DNA of 64,000 nucleotides, from the NCBI GenBank assembly GCA_938049225.1, contig CALICM010000024.1, positions 58,265 to 122,264 on the forward strand, read 5' to 3'. The notes under the pieces were generated by a model, which saw nothing but the letters and a program-made list of their open reading frames with translations, had not been told where the DNA came from and did not search any database. The translations under genes and the position numbers were made by a program. This DNA is from an uncultured Paracoccaceae bacterium. GTDB lineage: Bacteria > Pseudomonadota > Alphaproteobacteria > Rhodobacterales > Rhodobacteraceae. Within the stretch, counting starts at the first letter, position 1; every line of letters begins with the position of its first letter. This document shows, one piece after another, positions 9,040-18,094 of the stretch.

Positions 9040-10332
9040 ATGGCGAATGTGTGCGTGGTCGGCGCCCAATGGGGTGACGAGGGCAAGGGAAAGATTGTCG
9101 ATTGGCTGTCGGAACGGGCCGATGTGATCGCGCGGTTTCAGGGTGGACATAACGCGGGCCATACGCTGGTAGTGGAGGGCGAGGTTTATAAGCTGTCGCT
9201 GCTGCCCTCGGGGATTGTGCGCAAAGGCAAGCTGAGCGTGATTGGCAATGGGGTGGTTCTGGACCCTTGGGCCTTTGTCGCTGAGGTTGATAAGCTGCGC
9301 GGGCAAGGGGTGGAAATCAGCCCCCAGACCCTGATGATTGCCGAGAACACACCGCTGATCCTGCCGCTGCATGGCGAGTTGGACCGGGCCCGCGAGAGTA
9401 ACAATCGGGTGGCCAAGATCGGCACCACCGGGCGCGGCATTGGTCCGGCTTACGAGGATAAGGTCGGGCGGCGGACGGTGCGGGTGGCGGATCTGGCCGA
9501 TGCAGCGACATTGGATCTGCGCTTAGATCGGTTGCTGACGCATCATGATGCGTTGCGACGCGGGTTGGGGTTGGCGGCGGTTGACCGTGCTGGGCTGAAG
9601 GCCGCGTTGATGGAGGTGGCGCCGGTGCTGTTGGCCTATGCACAGCCGGTCTGGCGGGTGTTGGCGCAGCGGCGGCAGGCCGGGGATCGGATCTTGTTCG
9701 AGGGGGCGCAGGGGGCGCTGCTCGATGTGGATTTTGGGACCTATCCCTTTGTGACCTCGTCAAATACGACCGCTGGGATGGCCGCAACCGGGACCGGCAT
9801 GGGGCCAGGTGCGGTGGATTTCACCCTTGGGATCGTAAAGGCCTATACCACCCGGGTGGGTGAGGGGCCGTTCCCGGCCGAGCTGAACGATGACATCGGC
9901 CAGCGTCTGGGCGATCGGGGCCGGGAGTTTGGCACCGTGACCGGGCGTAAGCGGCGGTGCGGTTGGTTCGATGCGGTTTTGGTGCGGCAGACCTGCACGA
10001 TCTCGGGGGTTGCTGGGATTGCTTTGACCAAGCTGGATGTCTTGGATGGGTTTGAAGAGCTGAAGATCTGCATCGGCTATCGCCTGGATGGGGCGCAGAT
10101 CGATTACCTGCCAACGGCGGCCGAGCAGCAGGCACGGGTCGAGCCGGTGTACGAGGTGATGGAGGGATGGTCGGGGACCACGGCCGGTGCGCGCAGTTGG
10201 GCAGACTTGCCCGCGCAAGCGATCAAATATGTACGCCGGGTCGAGGAATTGATCGGCTGCCCAGTGGCGCTGCTCTCAACCTCGCCCGAGCGCGAGGACA
10301 CGATTTTGGTGCGGGATCCCTTCGCGGATTGA
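9040..10332 (+). CDS. purA: Adenylosuccinate synthetase
   Basis: A 430-residue GTP-dependent enzyme joining IMP and aspartate to make adenylosuccinate, the first committed step to AMP. The phosphate loop GDEGKGK is at residues 12-18. [21 protein letters not shown] and TSNTTAG are all present. Start 9040 is chosen because it puts the P-loop at its usual distance from the N-terminus and GAGGCAG precedes it; an in-frame upstream start would add 15 unconserved residues. Length matches the family. Confidence 0.97.
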   Translation: MANVCVVGAQWGDEGKGKIVDWLSERADVIARFQGGHNAGHTLVVEGEVYKLSLLPSGIVRKGKLSVIGNGVVLDPWAFVAEVDKLRGQGVEISPQTLMIAENTPLILPLHGELDRARESNNRVAKIGTTGRGIGPAYEDKVGRRTVRVADLADAATLDLRLDRLLTHHDALRRGLGLAAVDRAGLKAALMEVAPVLLAYAQPVWRVLAQRRQAGDRILFEGAQGALLDVDFGTYPFVTSSNTTAGMAATGTGMGPGAVDFTLGIVKAYTTRVGEGPFPAELNDDIGQRLGDRGREFGTVTGRKRRCGWFDAVLVRQTCTISGVAGIALTKLDVLDGFEELKICIGYRLDGAQIDYLPTAAEQQARVEPVYEVMEGWSGTTAGARSWADLPAQAIKYVRRVEELIGCPVALLSTSPEREDTILVRDPFAD

Positions 10333-10342
10333 GGGGGGCGGC

Positions 10343-10564
10343 ATGGCGTTGAGTTACAAAGCGCGCAAGCGATGGTCGCTGGTGATCCTGGTGATTGGGT
10401 TGCCGGTGTATCTGGTGGTGGCCGTCACGGTCGTTGGTCTGTTCGAGCGGCCCCCGATCTGGCTAGAACTCGGGATTTACTTGGGGCTGGGGATTGCCTG
10501 GGCGTTGCCGTTCAAGGCTGTATTCAAAGGTGTCGGCAAGGCGGATCCGGACGCGGAGGGGTGA
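10343..10564 (+). CDS. DUF2842 small membrane protein
   Basis: A 73-residue protein with two membrane spans (about residues 12-33 and 42-58), starting with MALSYKARKRW. It matches the DUF2842 pattern found throughout Alphaproteobacteria. It begins 10 bases after purA and is probably co-transcribed with it. Function is unknown. Confidence 0.75.
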   Translation: MALSYKARKRWSLVILVIGLPVYLVVAVTVVGLFERPPIWLELGIYLGLGIAWALPFKAVFKGVGKADPDAEG

Positions 10565-10617
10565 CAGGGCGCGCCCGGCCCCCCATATCTGGTGAAGAGT
10601 TTCACAGGAGATCCCCA

Positions 10618-11079
10618 ATGCGTGCCGCCCTGACCCTTGCCTTTTGCCTATCCGCCAGTGCTGCCATGGCCGAGACCGTGGGTGAGGTTGACACTGCGTT
10701 TAAGTTATTGGGTGCCAACCATAAAATCGTGGTTGAGGCGTTTGACGACCCTAAGGTGGCCGGGGTGAGTTGCTTTATAAGTCGGGCCAAAACGGGTGGG
10801 ATCAGCGGCTCGCTTGGGTTGGCCGAAGATACTTCGGACGCTTCGATCGCCTGCCGTCAGACCGGACCGATTGAGGTCGGCGCCGAGATGGACGACGGTG
10901 AGGAGGTCTTTAACCGCCGTGCCTCGATTTTATTCAAGCGGGTCCAGGTGGTCCGTTTCTTTGATGAGACGCGCAACACATTGGTTTATCTGACGTATTC
11001 CGACAAGCTGATCGATGGCTCACCGAAGAATTCGATCTCGGCGGTCGTGATCCGCCCGTGGGCCGAGGAGGGGTCTTAA
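10618..11079 (+). CDS. creA: CreA family periplasmic protein
   Basis: A 153-residue secreted protein: a signal peptide at residues 1-19 (cleavage after AMA), then VDTAFKLLGANHKIVVEAFDDP, GVSCFISRAKTGG and the C-terminal YLTYSDKLIDGSPKNSISAV that define CreA. ATG 10618 is preceded by CACAGGAGA, a strong ribosome binding site, and it starts the signal peptide. CreA is widespread in Proteobacteria and its role is not known. Confidence 0.88.
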   Translation: MRAALTLAFCLSASAAMAETVGEVDTAFKLLGANHKIVVEAFDDPKVAGVSCFISRAKTGGISGSLGLAEDTSDASIACRQTGPIEVGAEMDDGEEVFNRRASILFKRVQVVRFFDETRNTLVYLTYSDKLIDGSPKNSISAVVIRPWAEEGS

Positions 11080-11122
11080 ACGGTAAGCGGGTTGCGCCGG
11101 ACGGGCGCAAGCCCAAGGTGAA

Positions 11123-13447
11123 TTAGACGGCTTCTTCGTTTTCATCCTCGTCTGGGAATTTGGCGCGCATCCGGGCGATGGCGTCGTTGGACATTACAAA
11201 TTGGCCCCCTTCACTGCGGACCAGATCGCCGCTGCGAACCAGTTTGCCGAACGCTTTAATTTTGGCCTCGGCGGTGAGCGGTGTGTCGCCGGCCAGGTCC
11301 TTAACAAGCTCCATGATGTCATTGCGCGAGATGGTTTCGCGTCCTTCCACGAGCACGAGGAAAGCCGCCGCTGCCCCCATCAAATCGGGCAGCGAACTTG
11401 CCCCCAGACGGCGGGCAAATCCGCGGGCGGAGTAATCGTCCTCGGGACTGCCATCGCTTGAAAGGTCGAATGTGGCGGCGCCGACCGTGTCAGCTGACGA
11501 TTGTGCGAAGCTAGCGTTGAGGCGCTCTGACATCGAGGGCCCTTCGGCTTTTTTGCCGCGCTCGGCCCTCTTGGGCTTGGGCGCTGGCGCCTCGGCAGCG
11601 GCGGGTTGCGCCGCAGGGGTGTCCGCCTTACCGGGGAGCAAGCCGCGCAGGCCACCTCGCGCGGCGGACTGTTCCTCGGGCTCGGCTTGGGCTGGCTCGA
11701 CCGTTGGTTCTTCGGAATGAATGACCCGCAGGCGGCTGGGCTGGGCAGGGGCTGCGTCAACCGGCGCGGGGGTTGGTTCCGGCACAGGGGCAGCGGCCGG
11801 CGGCGCGCTTGGCTTTTCAGCCTTGAGCGGCGGGGCTTCGGGCGTGTCGGCACCGTCTTTGCGTTTCAGCAACTTGGCCACGCCCAGTGCACCAAAGCCA
11901 CGCCGCGGGGCGGAGGCGGCGGGTTCCGTGTCATCTGCTTGGGCCGCTGGGGGCGTCTCGGTTGATTGCGGTGTTTGCGAAACCCGCTCGGTCGACGGGC
12001 GCGCCTGGGGTTTGCTGTCGTCGATACGGAAAAGAACCTTGGTGTCGGGTTGGCTGGCGACCCGGTCGACAAAGCTCTCCCGCGGTGCTTCCGTATCGGC
12101 CGTTGCGGCGGTGTCCGCCGGTTTGGCCAGGCCTGGGCCCAAGCGCAGGGGCTCGGGGGTGTTTTTTGTGAAGGTATCCTCGGCTTCTTGCGCCGCGCTG
12201 CGGCGCAGTTCGAGGACATCCGCTCTGTTCAAGGCGGCGGCAATCTGGTCATCAATTTCCGCAGCAGCAGGGACTTCAGGGGTGTCCTCGACCTGCCGCT
12301 CAGGCGCAGTGGGTTCTGGTTCGACTGTCACGGGTGTTTCGGCTACAAGGTCTTGCGGTGGCTCGGCATCAGCCTCGGGCTCCGCGGTGTCTTCAGCCGC
12401 GGTGAACGCAGGCTCGGGCGTTGGTTGCGGCAAATCCGGTGCCGAGGCGGGGATGGGTTCGGGGCGGTCCTCCGGGGAGGTATCTTCGCTATCCTCGACC
12501 GCAGTGCTCGCTGGCTCCACAGGGGGCTGTTGGTTCGCATCGACGAAGACCTCAACGGGGGCGGTTGCCACTGGTTCTGTTTCCTGTGGCTCGGTGTCTT
12601 CAACTGTTTCTTCCGACGCGCCCTCGGCCACATCGTGTACAGGCGGTTCGAGCGCCTCCTCAGCCTCAGCCTCAGCCTCGGACGAGGCGTGGTCTGGCTC
12701 GGCCTGTTCGAAGATGGGGGCTTCCGCGTCTGGTCCTTCGGGCCTCTCGTTCGCGGGTGCGTCCTCCAAAGGCATCTCGGTTAGGGTCTGGGGCAGATCT
12801 GCCTCGGCAATTTCGATCTGTGCCAAGTCCTGCGGGACTTCCGCCACTTCCAAAGGCTCGGCGACATCGGGGGCCTCGACCACCTCCTCTTCGATGGCTT
12901 CGGACGCTGTGTCCTCGTCCTGATCGGCCGTGACGGCATCCTCAGATGCGGCGGGGGCTTCCGCTTCGGCATGGGGTGTTTCATCGGGCGTCAGCGCGGC
13001 CTCTGCCCGCTCTTGCTCGGCAAATTCGGCGACCAGTTCATCAAGTTGAACGTCGTCGGTTGGGATATCCGCGACAGCATCCTCGGCATGCGCCGGTGGT
13101 TCGAGATCCGCTTCGACTGGCATCACATCCTCGGCCGTCTCCGACGTAGCGTCGGTTGCGTCGGGCATCAGGTCCACGGCAGTGCTTTGTGGGTGCGCCA
13201 GCTTGCGGACGTAGACGCCCCCGGCGATCGGCTCGACCTCGATCGGCGTGCCGTCGATGTCGGACAGCAACGCTTGCAGGGCCGAAATGTCCTCAATCTG
13301 ATCGAACTGGCCAAAACTGGGGTCCTTGTCGGCGATGTCGCGGAAATGCTTCACAACGCGCAGCATGATCGGGAATGGGTGGTCATAGCCTTCGACCACA
13401 CAGGCAAAACTGCCGAACGAGACTGCGAGTTTCTTAGACTGGTGCAT
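11123..13447 (-). CDS. Large acidic low-complexity protein with conserved ends
   Basis: About 774 residues. Only the ends look folded. The N-terminus (about 80 residues, with KKLAVSFGSFACVVEGYDHP and FRDIADKDPSFG) is a module seen at the start of long Rhodobacterales proteins of unknown function. The C-terminal 110 residues (SSLPDLMGAAAAFLVLVEGR onward) look helical, like a winged-helix or recruitment module. Between them lie about 550 residues rich in Glu, Ala, Pro and Thr, probably disordered. ATG 13447 follows AGGAGAATATG; the ATG one codon earlier is possible. Some relatives carry a CheA label, but no histidine-kinase motif is seen here. Divergent from thiN. Confidence 0.7.
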   Translation of the reverse strand: MHQSKKLAVSFGSFACVVEGYDHPFPIMLRVVKHFRDIADKDPSFGQFDQIEDISALQALLSDIDGTPIEVEPIAGGVYVRKLAHPQSTAVDLMPDATDATSETAEDVMPVEADLEPPAHAEDAVADIPTDDVQLDELVAEFAEQERAEAALTPDETPHAEAEAPAASEDAVTADQDEDTASEAIEEEVVEAPDVAEPLEVAEVPQDLAQIEIAEADLPQTLTEMPLEDAPANERPEGPDAEAPIFEQAEPDHASSEAEAEAEEALEPPVHDVAEGASEETVEDTEPQETEPVATAPVEVFVDANQQPPVEPASTAVEDSEDTSPEDRPEPIPASAPDLPQPTPEPAFTAAEDTAEPEADAEPPQDLVAETPVTVEPEPTAPERQVEDTPEVPAAAEIDDQIAAALNRADVLELRRSAAQEAEDTFTKNTPEPLRLGPGLAKPADTAATADTEAPRESFVDRVASQPDTKVLFRIDDSKPQARPSTERVSQTPQSTETPPAAQADDTEPAASAPRRGFGALGVAKLLKRKDGADTPEAPPLKAEKPSAPPAAAPVPEPTPAPVDAAPAQPSRLRVIHSEEPTVEPAQAEPEEQSAARGGLRGLLPGKADTPAAQPAAAEAPAPKPKRAERGKKAEGPSMSERLNASFAQSSADTVGAATFDLSSDGSPEDDYSARGFARRLGASSLPDLMGAAAAFLVLVEGRETISRNDIMELVKDLAGDTPLTAEAKIKAFGKLVRSGDLVRSEGGQFVMSNDAIARMRAKFPDEDENEEAV

Positions 13448-13555
13448 CATATTCTCCTGACGCGGGGTGCGGTGCGGGCCCCGGTGGTTTGCTGGTCGTC
13501 TGCGGAACACATCTGCCCCTGGCGCCGATCCTGTGTGCAGGGTACGACAGCAACA

Positions 13556-14230
13556 ATGAGCAAGGTTTTAATCAACAGCACAGACGGTGTTACCCTTGTT
13601 GGCGGGGGGCTGGCCACCCGCGACGCATTGTCTGCGGCGCTGGCCCTGGCCCCTCGGCTGATCGCCGCTGATGGCGGTGCGGACGTGGCCTTAGCGCACG
13701 GTCACCGGCCAACGGCGATTGTCGGCGATTTCGATTCTATTGCTAATCTTGAATATTGGCGAAAATCGGACGTGATTGCCGAATATGTTAAGGGGCAGGA
13801 TACGACGGACTTCGAGAAGTGCCTAGCGGCAGTAGCGGCCCCGCTGATTTTGGGTGTCGGTTTTTTGGGGGCACGGTTGGATCACGGATTGGCCGCGTTG
13901 AGTGCTTTGGTGGCTGAAGGCGCGCGACCCGTGGCGCTGCTGGGCGAGGGGGATTTGGTTTTTCATTGCCCCGGGGCCCTGGCGCTGGATTTGCCGGTCG
14001 GGTCAGTGGTATCGCTGTTTCCGATGGCCCCGGTTCGTGGTGTGCGGTCGGCGGGATTGGAATGGTCGGTTGAGGGGTTGGCGATGGCGCCTGGCGGGCG
14101 GGTCGGGACCTCGAACCGCATGGTGGCCACACGATTGGAACTGGCGTTTGACGGGCCGGGGATGTTGGTGATTTTGCCGATGGCGGCCCTGGGTGCTGTC
14201 GCAAAAACCCTCAGCACTCGGGCACGTTGA
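13556..14230 (+). CDS. thiN: Thiamine pyrophosphokinase
   Basis: A 224-residue enzyme that transfers pyrophosphate from ATP to thiamine. Seen: the N-terminal ADGGADVALAHGHRP, the metal-binding motif IVGDFDSI and QDTTDFEKCL, then GARLDHGLAALSAL, all in family order. ATG 13556 is the natural start. The 3' end overlaps sdaA, on the other strand, by 20 bases. No TPP riboswitch was recognised in front of it. Confidence 0.9.
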   Translation: MSKVLINSTDGVTLVGGGLATRDALSAALALAPRLIAADGGADVALAHGHRPTAIVGDFDSIANLEYWRKSDVIAEYVKGQDTTDFEKCLAAVAAPLILGVGFLGARLDHGLAALSALVAEGARPVALLGEGDLVFHCPGALALDLPVGSVVSLFPMAPVRGVRSAGLEWSVEGLAMAPGGRVGTSNRMVATRLELAFDGPGMLVILPMAALGAVAKTLSTRAR

Positions 14231-15602
14231 CAGCAAGACCACCGAGCGAGGTTTCCTTGTATTTATGGTTCATATCGCGTCCCGTTTGCCGCATTGTCTC
14301 GATGCAGGCGTCCAGCGAGACCAGGTGCTGACCGTCACCCCGCAGCGCGAGTGACGCGGCCGAGACGGCTTTGATAGCACCCAGACCATTACGCTCGATG
14401 CAGGGCGCCTGGACCAGACCACGAATAGGATCGCAGGTCATGCCTAGGTGGTGCTCCAAGGCAATCTCGGCGGCGTTTTCGACCTGCTCGGGCGTGCCGC
14501 CCAAGGTGGCGCACAGGGCGCCTGCCGCCATGGCGGCGGCCGCGCCAACCTCGCCCTGGCAGCCCACCTCGGCGCCCGAAATCGAAGCGTTGGTCTTGAT
14601 CAGCCCGCCGATCGCGGCGGCGGTCAGCAGGAAGTCGGGGATATCCTTGGGACTGGCGCCGGGCATATGGTCCAGATGGTACTTCAGCGTCGCGGGAATG
14701 ACCCCTGCTGCACCATTGGTGGGGGCCGTGACAACCTGGCCGCCAGCCGCATTCACCTCGTTCACCGCCATCGCATAGACCGAGATCCAGTCGTTGATGC
14801 TGTGTGGTGCGGGCTGATTCTGTCCCCGTTCGGCAATCAGAGCCTCGTGGATCTGCCGCGCCCGTCGGCGCAGGTTCAGGCCGCCTGGCAAGATGCCGGT
14901 GCCCTTAAGGCCGTCCTGGATAGAGCCGTCCATAACCGCCCAGATCCGGTGGATGTCCGCGTCCAAGCTGGCACCATGGCCACGGGAGATTTCATTGGCG
15001 CGTTTCATCTGCGCGATGCTCAGCCCGCTTTCATGGGCCATGCGCAACATCTGGGTGGCGGTGGCGAAAGGGAAGGGGACATGCAGGTCGTTGGTCTGGG
15101 TGTCGGTCTGCGCCAACTCACGCTCGGTTTGCACAAAGCCGCCGCCGGTTGAGTAATAGGTTTGCTGGGTGTGGACCGTCCCCCGCTGGTCGCGGGCGAT
15201 CAACACCAAGCCGTTAGCATGGCCAGGCAGGGGCGGCCCATAGTCGAAGGTCAGATCGGTGTCTGGATCGAAGGCCAGTTCTGGAAGGTCCGGTGGTGAA
15301 ATTCGCTTGGTTTCCGCGATCGTCGCCAAGGCTGCCTCGGCCGCTTCAGCGTCAAAGGCGTCGGGGCGGAACCCGGCCAATCCCAGGATCACCGCGCGGT
15401 CGGTGGCATGGCCTTTGCCGGTGAAGGCGAGGGATCCGTGCAAACGGCAGGCGAGGCTGGCGAGTTGACCGGCGCCCGGGATCACCTCGGCCCCATTGCG
15501 CAGCAGATCCAGGAAGCGCGCGGCGGCCACCATCGGCCCCATGGTGTGGGAGCTGGACGGGCCAACGCCGATTTTGAAGATGTCGTGGACGCTTAAGAAC
15601 AT
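14211..15602 (-). CDS. sdaA: L-serine ammonia-lyase (iron-sulfur type, single chain)
   Basis: A 463-residue L-serine dehydratase converting serine to pyruvate and ammonia. The N-terminal signature [11 protein letters not shown] is at residues 14-24. The C-terminal half has [15 protein letters not shown] and [18 protein letters not shown], which carry cysteines expected to ligate the oxygen-labile 4Fe-4S cluster. Start 15602 gives the conserved [13 protein letters not shown] longer in-frame start would add 16 unconserved residues. Length fits the fused alpha+beta form. Confidence 0.95.
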   Translation of the reverse strand: MFLSVHDIFKIGVGPSSSHTMGPMVAAARFLDLLRNGAEVIPGAGQLASLACRLHGSLAFTGKGHATDRAVILGLAGFRPDAFDAEAAEAALATIAETKRISPPDLPELAFDPDTDLTFDYGPPLPGHANGLVLIARDQRGTVHTQQTYYSTGGGFVQTERELAQTDTQTNDLHVPFPFATATQMLRMAHESGLSIAQMKRANEISRGHGASLDADIHRIWAVMDGSIQDGLKGTGILPGGLNLRRRARQIHEALIAERGQNQPAPHSINDWISVYAMAVNEVNAAGGQVVTAPTNGAAGVIPATLKYHLDHMPGASPKDIPDFLLTAAAIGGLIKTNASISGAEVGCQGEVGAAAAMAAGALCATLGGTPEQVENAAEIALEHHLGMTCDPIRGLVQAPCIERNGLGAIKAVSAASLALRGDGQHLVSLDACIETMRQTGRDMNHKYKETSLGGLAVNVPEC

Positions 15603-15662
15603 CGCGAAACCCTGGTGATATTTTGGATGCAGCGCAAGGGGGTCACGCACTCCCCCAGCCTG

Positions 15663-16385
15663 CTAAGGTGCATTCAGGGTTAGCGTCACCCTGTCGCCAG
15701 CAAACCATGTACGGCCGTACTCGATGGGCGGGCCGTTCGGGTCGACATTGACGCCGGTGGTGCGCAAGATGGGGGCCCCTTCAACGATGCGCAGGTGCAA
15801 CGCCTGGGTCGCCGTCGCAAGCTCTGCGGTCAGCCGGGTCGAGGCGCGGGTATAGTCGGCAACCCCCGATTGTTGCAAAGCGGCTGTGACCGACCTGGTT
15901 TTCTCCAGGTGCTGGGGCAGGTCCGGGAAACGGGCGGCGGGGAAGACACTGCGAAAAACAGCCATGGGCTGCCCATCGGCCAGGGACAGCCCTTCGTACA
16001 CATGCACCTTCGCTCCATCGGGCAACGCCAAAGCCTCGCATTCCCTACCATTCCCGATGCGGGTTTCGATCAGCAAAATATCCTTGGCGGGCACCCGCCC
16101 CGCAGCGCGCAAGTTCTGGTGAAACCGCACCCGCTGTCCAATCGGGTAATCGGTTGGGGTCATGGTCACAAAGACGCCCGCGCCGCGCCGGGCATGCACC
16201 AGCCCCTCGTTCGCAAGGGCTTTCAGCGCGTGACGGACGGTATGTCGGTTGACGCCAAAGCGGGCGGACAGGGTGGCCTCGGTCGGCAGCTTATCCCCCT
16301 GTCTGTAGTGTCCGCTCACGATGTCGCGGCGCAGCTCCTCGGAAATCGCCTGCCAGATCGGGGTGCGCTTCGTCGATGTCATCAA
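15663..16385 (-). CDS. phnF: GntR/HutC-family phosphonate regulator PhnF
   Basis: A 240-residue regulator. The N-terminal winged helix (residues 8-75, with RQGDKLPTEATLSARFGVNR and HTVRHALKALANEGLVHA) is followed by a UTRA ligand domain ending GPPIEYGRTWFAGDRV, the PhnF pattern. It would repress phosphonate-uptake or C-P lyase genes when phosphate is plentiful. It is divergent from the phn remnants and appears intact although its main target operon has been gutted. Two adjacent ATG codons make the start uncertain by one residue. Confidence 0.88.
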   Translation of the reverse strand: MMTSTKRTPIWQAISEELRRDIVSGHYRQGDKLPTEATLSARFGVNRHTVRHALKALANEGLVHARRGAGVFVTMTPTDYPIGQRVRFHQNLRAAGRVPAKDILLIETRIGNGRECEALALPDGAKVHVYEGLSLADGQPMAVFRSVFPAARFPDLPQHLEKTRSVTAALQQSGVADYTRASTRLTAELATATQALHLRIVEGAPILRTTGVNVDPNGPPIEYGRTWFAGDRVTLTLNAP

Positions 16386-16432
16386 AGTTTCAATCGTTTG
16401 GCCTTGCGCATGGCGTGACTTTGGTTAATTAA

Positions 16433-16460
16433 TTGTCTAGTTGTATAGAATGTTAGACAA
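16433..16460. promoter_or_regulatory. Probable PhnF operator
   Basis: TTGTCTA (16433-16439) and TAGACAA (16454-16460) form a perfect inverted repeat around TTGTATAGA, so three TTGT-type half-sites lie within 28 bases. A further TGTCTAG half-site is at 16471. HutC/PhnF family regulators bind such GT-TA-AC palindromes. Its place between phnF and the old phn operon start fits. Inference from motif and position. Confidence 0.6.
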
Positions 16461-16477
16461 ACCTGCAAGGTGTCTAG

Positions 16478-16639
16478 ATGACCAAGCTGAGCTACCCTAA
16501 TGCGGCGCGCCTGCACGCGGACTGGCCGGTGGTGAGGAATGGCAGGCATGCGGTCGAGCGTGGGTTGACGGGTCAGGCGCTGGACGATCCTCGGCACGCT
16601 TACAGTCAGCTTCTGTGTCCTCGGTTTTTGCAGGTTTGA
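16478..16639 (+). pseudogene. phnK: Decayed C-terminal remnant of phnK
   Basis: A 53-codon frame whose end, ERGLTGQALDDPRHAYSQLL, closely matches the C-terminus of PhnK, the ATPase of the C-P lyase complex (E. coli PhnK has GLTDQVLDDPQHPYTQLL there). The last residues read CPRFLQV; losing one T from the TTTTT run and restoring one G at CTGTG would give the family ending VSSVLQ, so a pair of compensating single-base indels seems to have struck. Walker A, signature and Walker B regions are all absent. The remnant sits directly behind the operator, so phnG, phnH, phnI, phnJ and most of phnK have been lost. Confidence 0.75.
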
Positions 16640-16643
16640 TGCC

Positions 16644-16850
16644 ATGATCCTTGTGGATGCCGTCACGAAATCCTTCTCGTTGCACAAGCAGCGTGCCGCC
16701 AAGATCCCTTTTCTGGCGGGGGCCTCGTTGCGGGTTTTGCCGGGCGACTGTGTGGTCGTCATCGGTCTTTTCCATGACCAGGCCGCGCGGCAGGCTGCCA
16801 GGGGTCGTACGGTAAATGTCATGGCTTTCACGCCGAAGGCGGCAGCATGA
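16644..16850 (+). pseudogene. phnL: Internally deleted phnL
   Basis: A 68-codon open frame. Residues 1-38 (ILVDAVTKSFSLHKQ through ASLRVLPGDCVV) match the N-terminus of PhnL just before its Walker A loop. Residues 39-68 (VIGLFHDQAARQAA onward) match the extreme PhnL C-terminus (E. coli has IVGIFHDEAVRNDVADR). About 160 residues including Walker A, the signature motif and Walker B are missing, and the deletion is in frame. The stop overlaps the phnN start (ATGA), the coupling expected of the original operon. Confidence 0.8.
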
Positions 16851-17389
16851 GCGGCCGATTCATTGCTGTCGTAGGTCCGTCAGGCGTTGGTAAGGACAGT
16901 GTACTGCAGGCTTTGGTGGTCCGGGATCCTCGTTTTGTCCTGGCCCGGCGCGTGATCACCCGACCTTCGGAAGCTGACGGTGAAGCGTTCGATGGCGTGA
17001 GCCTCAAAGACTTCCGAGCCCGGTTGGCGGCGGGTGACTTCGCGCTGAATTGGGCGGCACATGGTTTGCACTACGGTATTCCGGCCAGCGTGGATCAAAC
17101 ATTGAACGCTGGGAGGGATGTTTTGGCGAACCTATCGCGCTCTGTTTTGGTGGAAGCACAGCGGCGGTTTGCGAAGTTCCAGGTGCTGTCCCTGACCGCG
17201 GATAGCGCTGTGTTGGCTGCACGACTGACCTCCCGCGGGCGCGAGACACCAGAGGATATCACAAAGCGGCTGGCGCGTTCGGGCACGCCCTTGCCTGCTG
17301 GACTGCCCGTTCTTGAGCTGGATAACAGCGGTGCGTTGGATGGCGCTGTCACCCGTGCGCTTGCACTGCTTTATCCCGTCAGCGCATAG
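16847..17389 (+). CDS. phnN: Ribose 1,5-bisphosphate phosphokinase PhnN
   Basis: A 180-residue P-loop kinase with GPSGVGKDS at residues 10-18 and RRVITRP in the guanylate-kinase-like core, as in PhnN. In the C-P lyase pathway it phosphorylates ribose 1,5-bisphosphate to PRPP. It looks intact, of normal length. It is read from the same strand as the phnK/phnL remnants and overlaps the DUF1045 gene tail to tail by 19 bases. With no C-P lyase core here its substrate would have to come from elsewhere. Confidence 0.88.
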   Translation: MSGRFIAVVGPSGVGKDSVLQALVVRDPRFVLARRVITRPSEADGEAFDGVSLKDFRARLAAGDFALNWAAHGLHYGIPASVDQTLNAGRDVLANLSRSVLVEAQRRFAKFQVLSLTADSAVLAARLTSRGRETPEDITKRLARSGTPLPAGLPVLELDNSGALDGAVTRALALLYPVSA

Positions 17390-18045
17390 CGATGGATGTC
17401 TTGGAACCGACCGTCGTCGCGCTGCCCCACAAGGGTCAGACTGTCCACCACGAAGGGGTGGGGGAGCAAGGGGGCCACCAAAGGCGCCAACGCCCCTCGC
17501 ACCGTTTCGAGGGTCTGGGGTGGCAAGGATCCAGTCAGGGTGATGTGAAAGCGGAAATCCCCCATCACATAGGGGTATCCCCAGTTTTGCAGGTTCTGCT
17601 CTTGTGCAGGGGTGAGCGGCCTTTCGCGCCGCCTTTCCAGTCCCACCGCCGTGGCGGGCGCGCGAAAATTGTCCAATTGGGTGACCATCTGAGCGGCGAG
17701 GCTGGCCAGCGTGGTTTGATCGCCAACAGGCGTCAGCGCCAAAAAACTGCCCAGACGCGAAAGATGCAACCCCGTGAGTGTGACGGGCGCCAGGGTCGCG
17801 CACAGTCGGGCTGTAGCGTCGGCCAGCGCCTCGGGTGTTGTCCCCTCGGTCAAATGAAATGGGGGTTTAATTGTGCCATGCAGCCCGTATTTGCGGGGGG
17901 TTTGCGTCACCTCGGCGACATTGATGCCTGCAACCGTCGGGTGCGCGACGGGCGCACCTGTCGCGCTGTCCCATCCCAACCAAGAGGCGCCAAAGGCCGC
18001 AAGCGGTCCTTGGGGCGTGAAATAGATAGCATATCTGGTGAACAT
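17371..18045 (-). CDS. DUF1045 phosphonate-locus 2H phosphoesterase-like protein
   Basis: A 224-residue protein starting MFTRYAIYFTP. Two H-x-T motifs, LHGTIKPPF near residue 55 and FHITLTGSLP near residue 167, mark the 2H phosphoesterase fold. DUF1045 proteins are recurrent members of C-P lyase operons in Alphaproteobacteria and are probably a cyclic-phosphate or ribose-phosphate processing step, parallel to PhnP. It is transcribed away from phnM, with only 49 bases between the two starts. Confidence 0.85.
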   Translation of the reverse strand: MFTRYAIYFTPQGPLAAFGASWLGWDSATGAPVAHPTVAGINVAEVTQTPRKYGLHGTIKPPFHLTEGTTPEALADATARLCATLAPVTLTGLHLSRLGSFLALTPVGDQTTLASLAAQMVTQLDNFRAPATAVGLERRRERPLTPAQEQNLQNWGYPYVMGDFRFHITLTGSLPPQTLETVRGALAPLVAPLLPHPFVVDSLTLVGQRDDGRFQDIHRYALTG

Positions 18046-18094
18046 GACCTTCCCTCATATGAACCGACCCATGCCAAACCCGCGTGATACTCAG

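Noticed and set aside
11721..12923. 400-codon Ser/Gly-rich open frame antisense to the acidic protein
   Set aside because: A mirror of the Glu/Ala/Pro-rich code on the other strand; no conserved features or ribosome binding site.
16382..16831. 149-codon minus strand frame across the phn fossil
   Set aside because: Antisense to the phnK and phnL remnants, which are identified by homology on the + strand.
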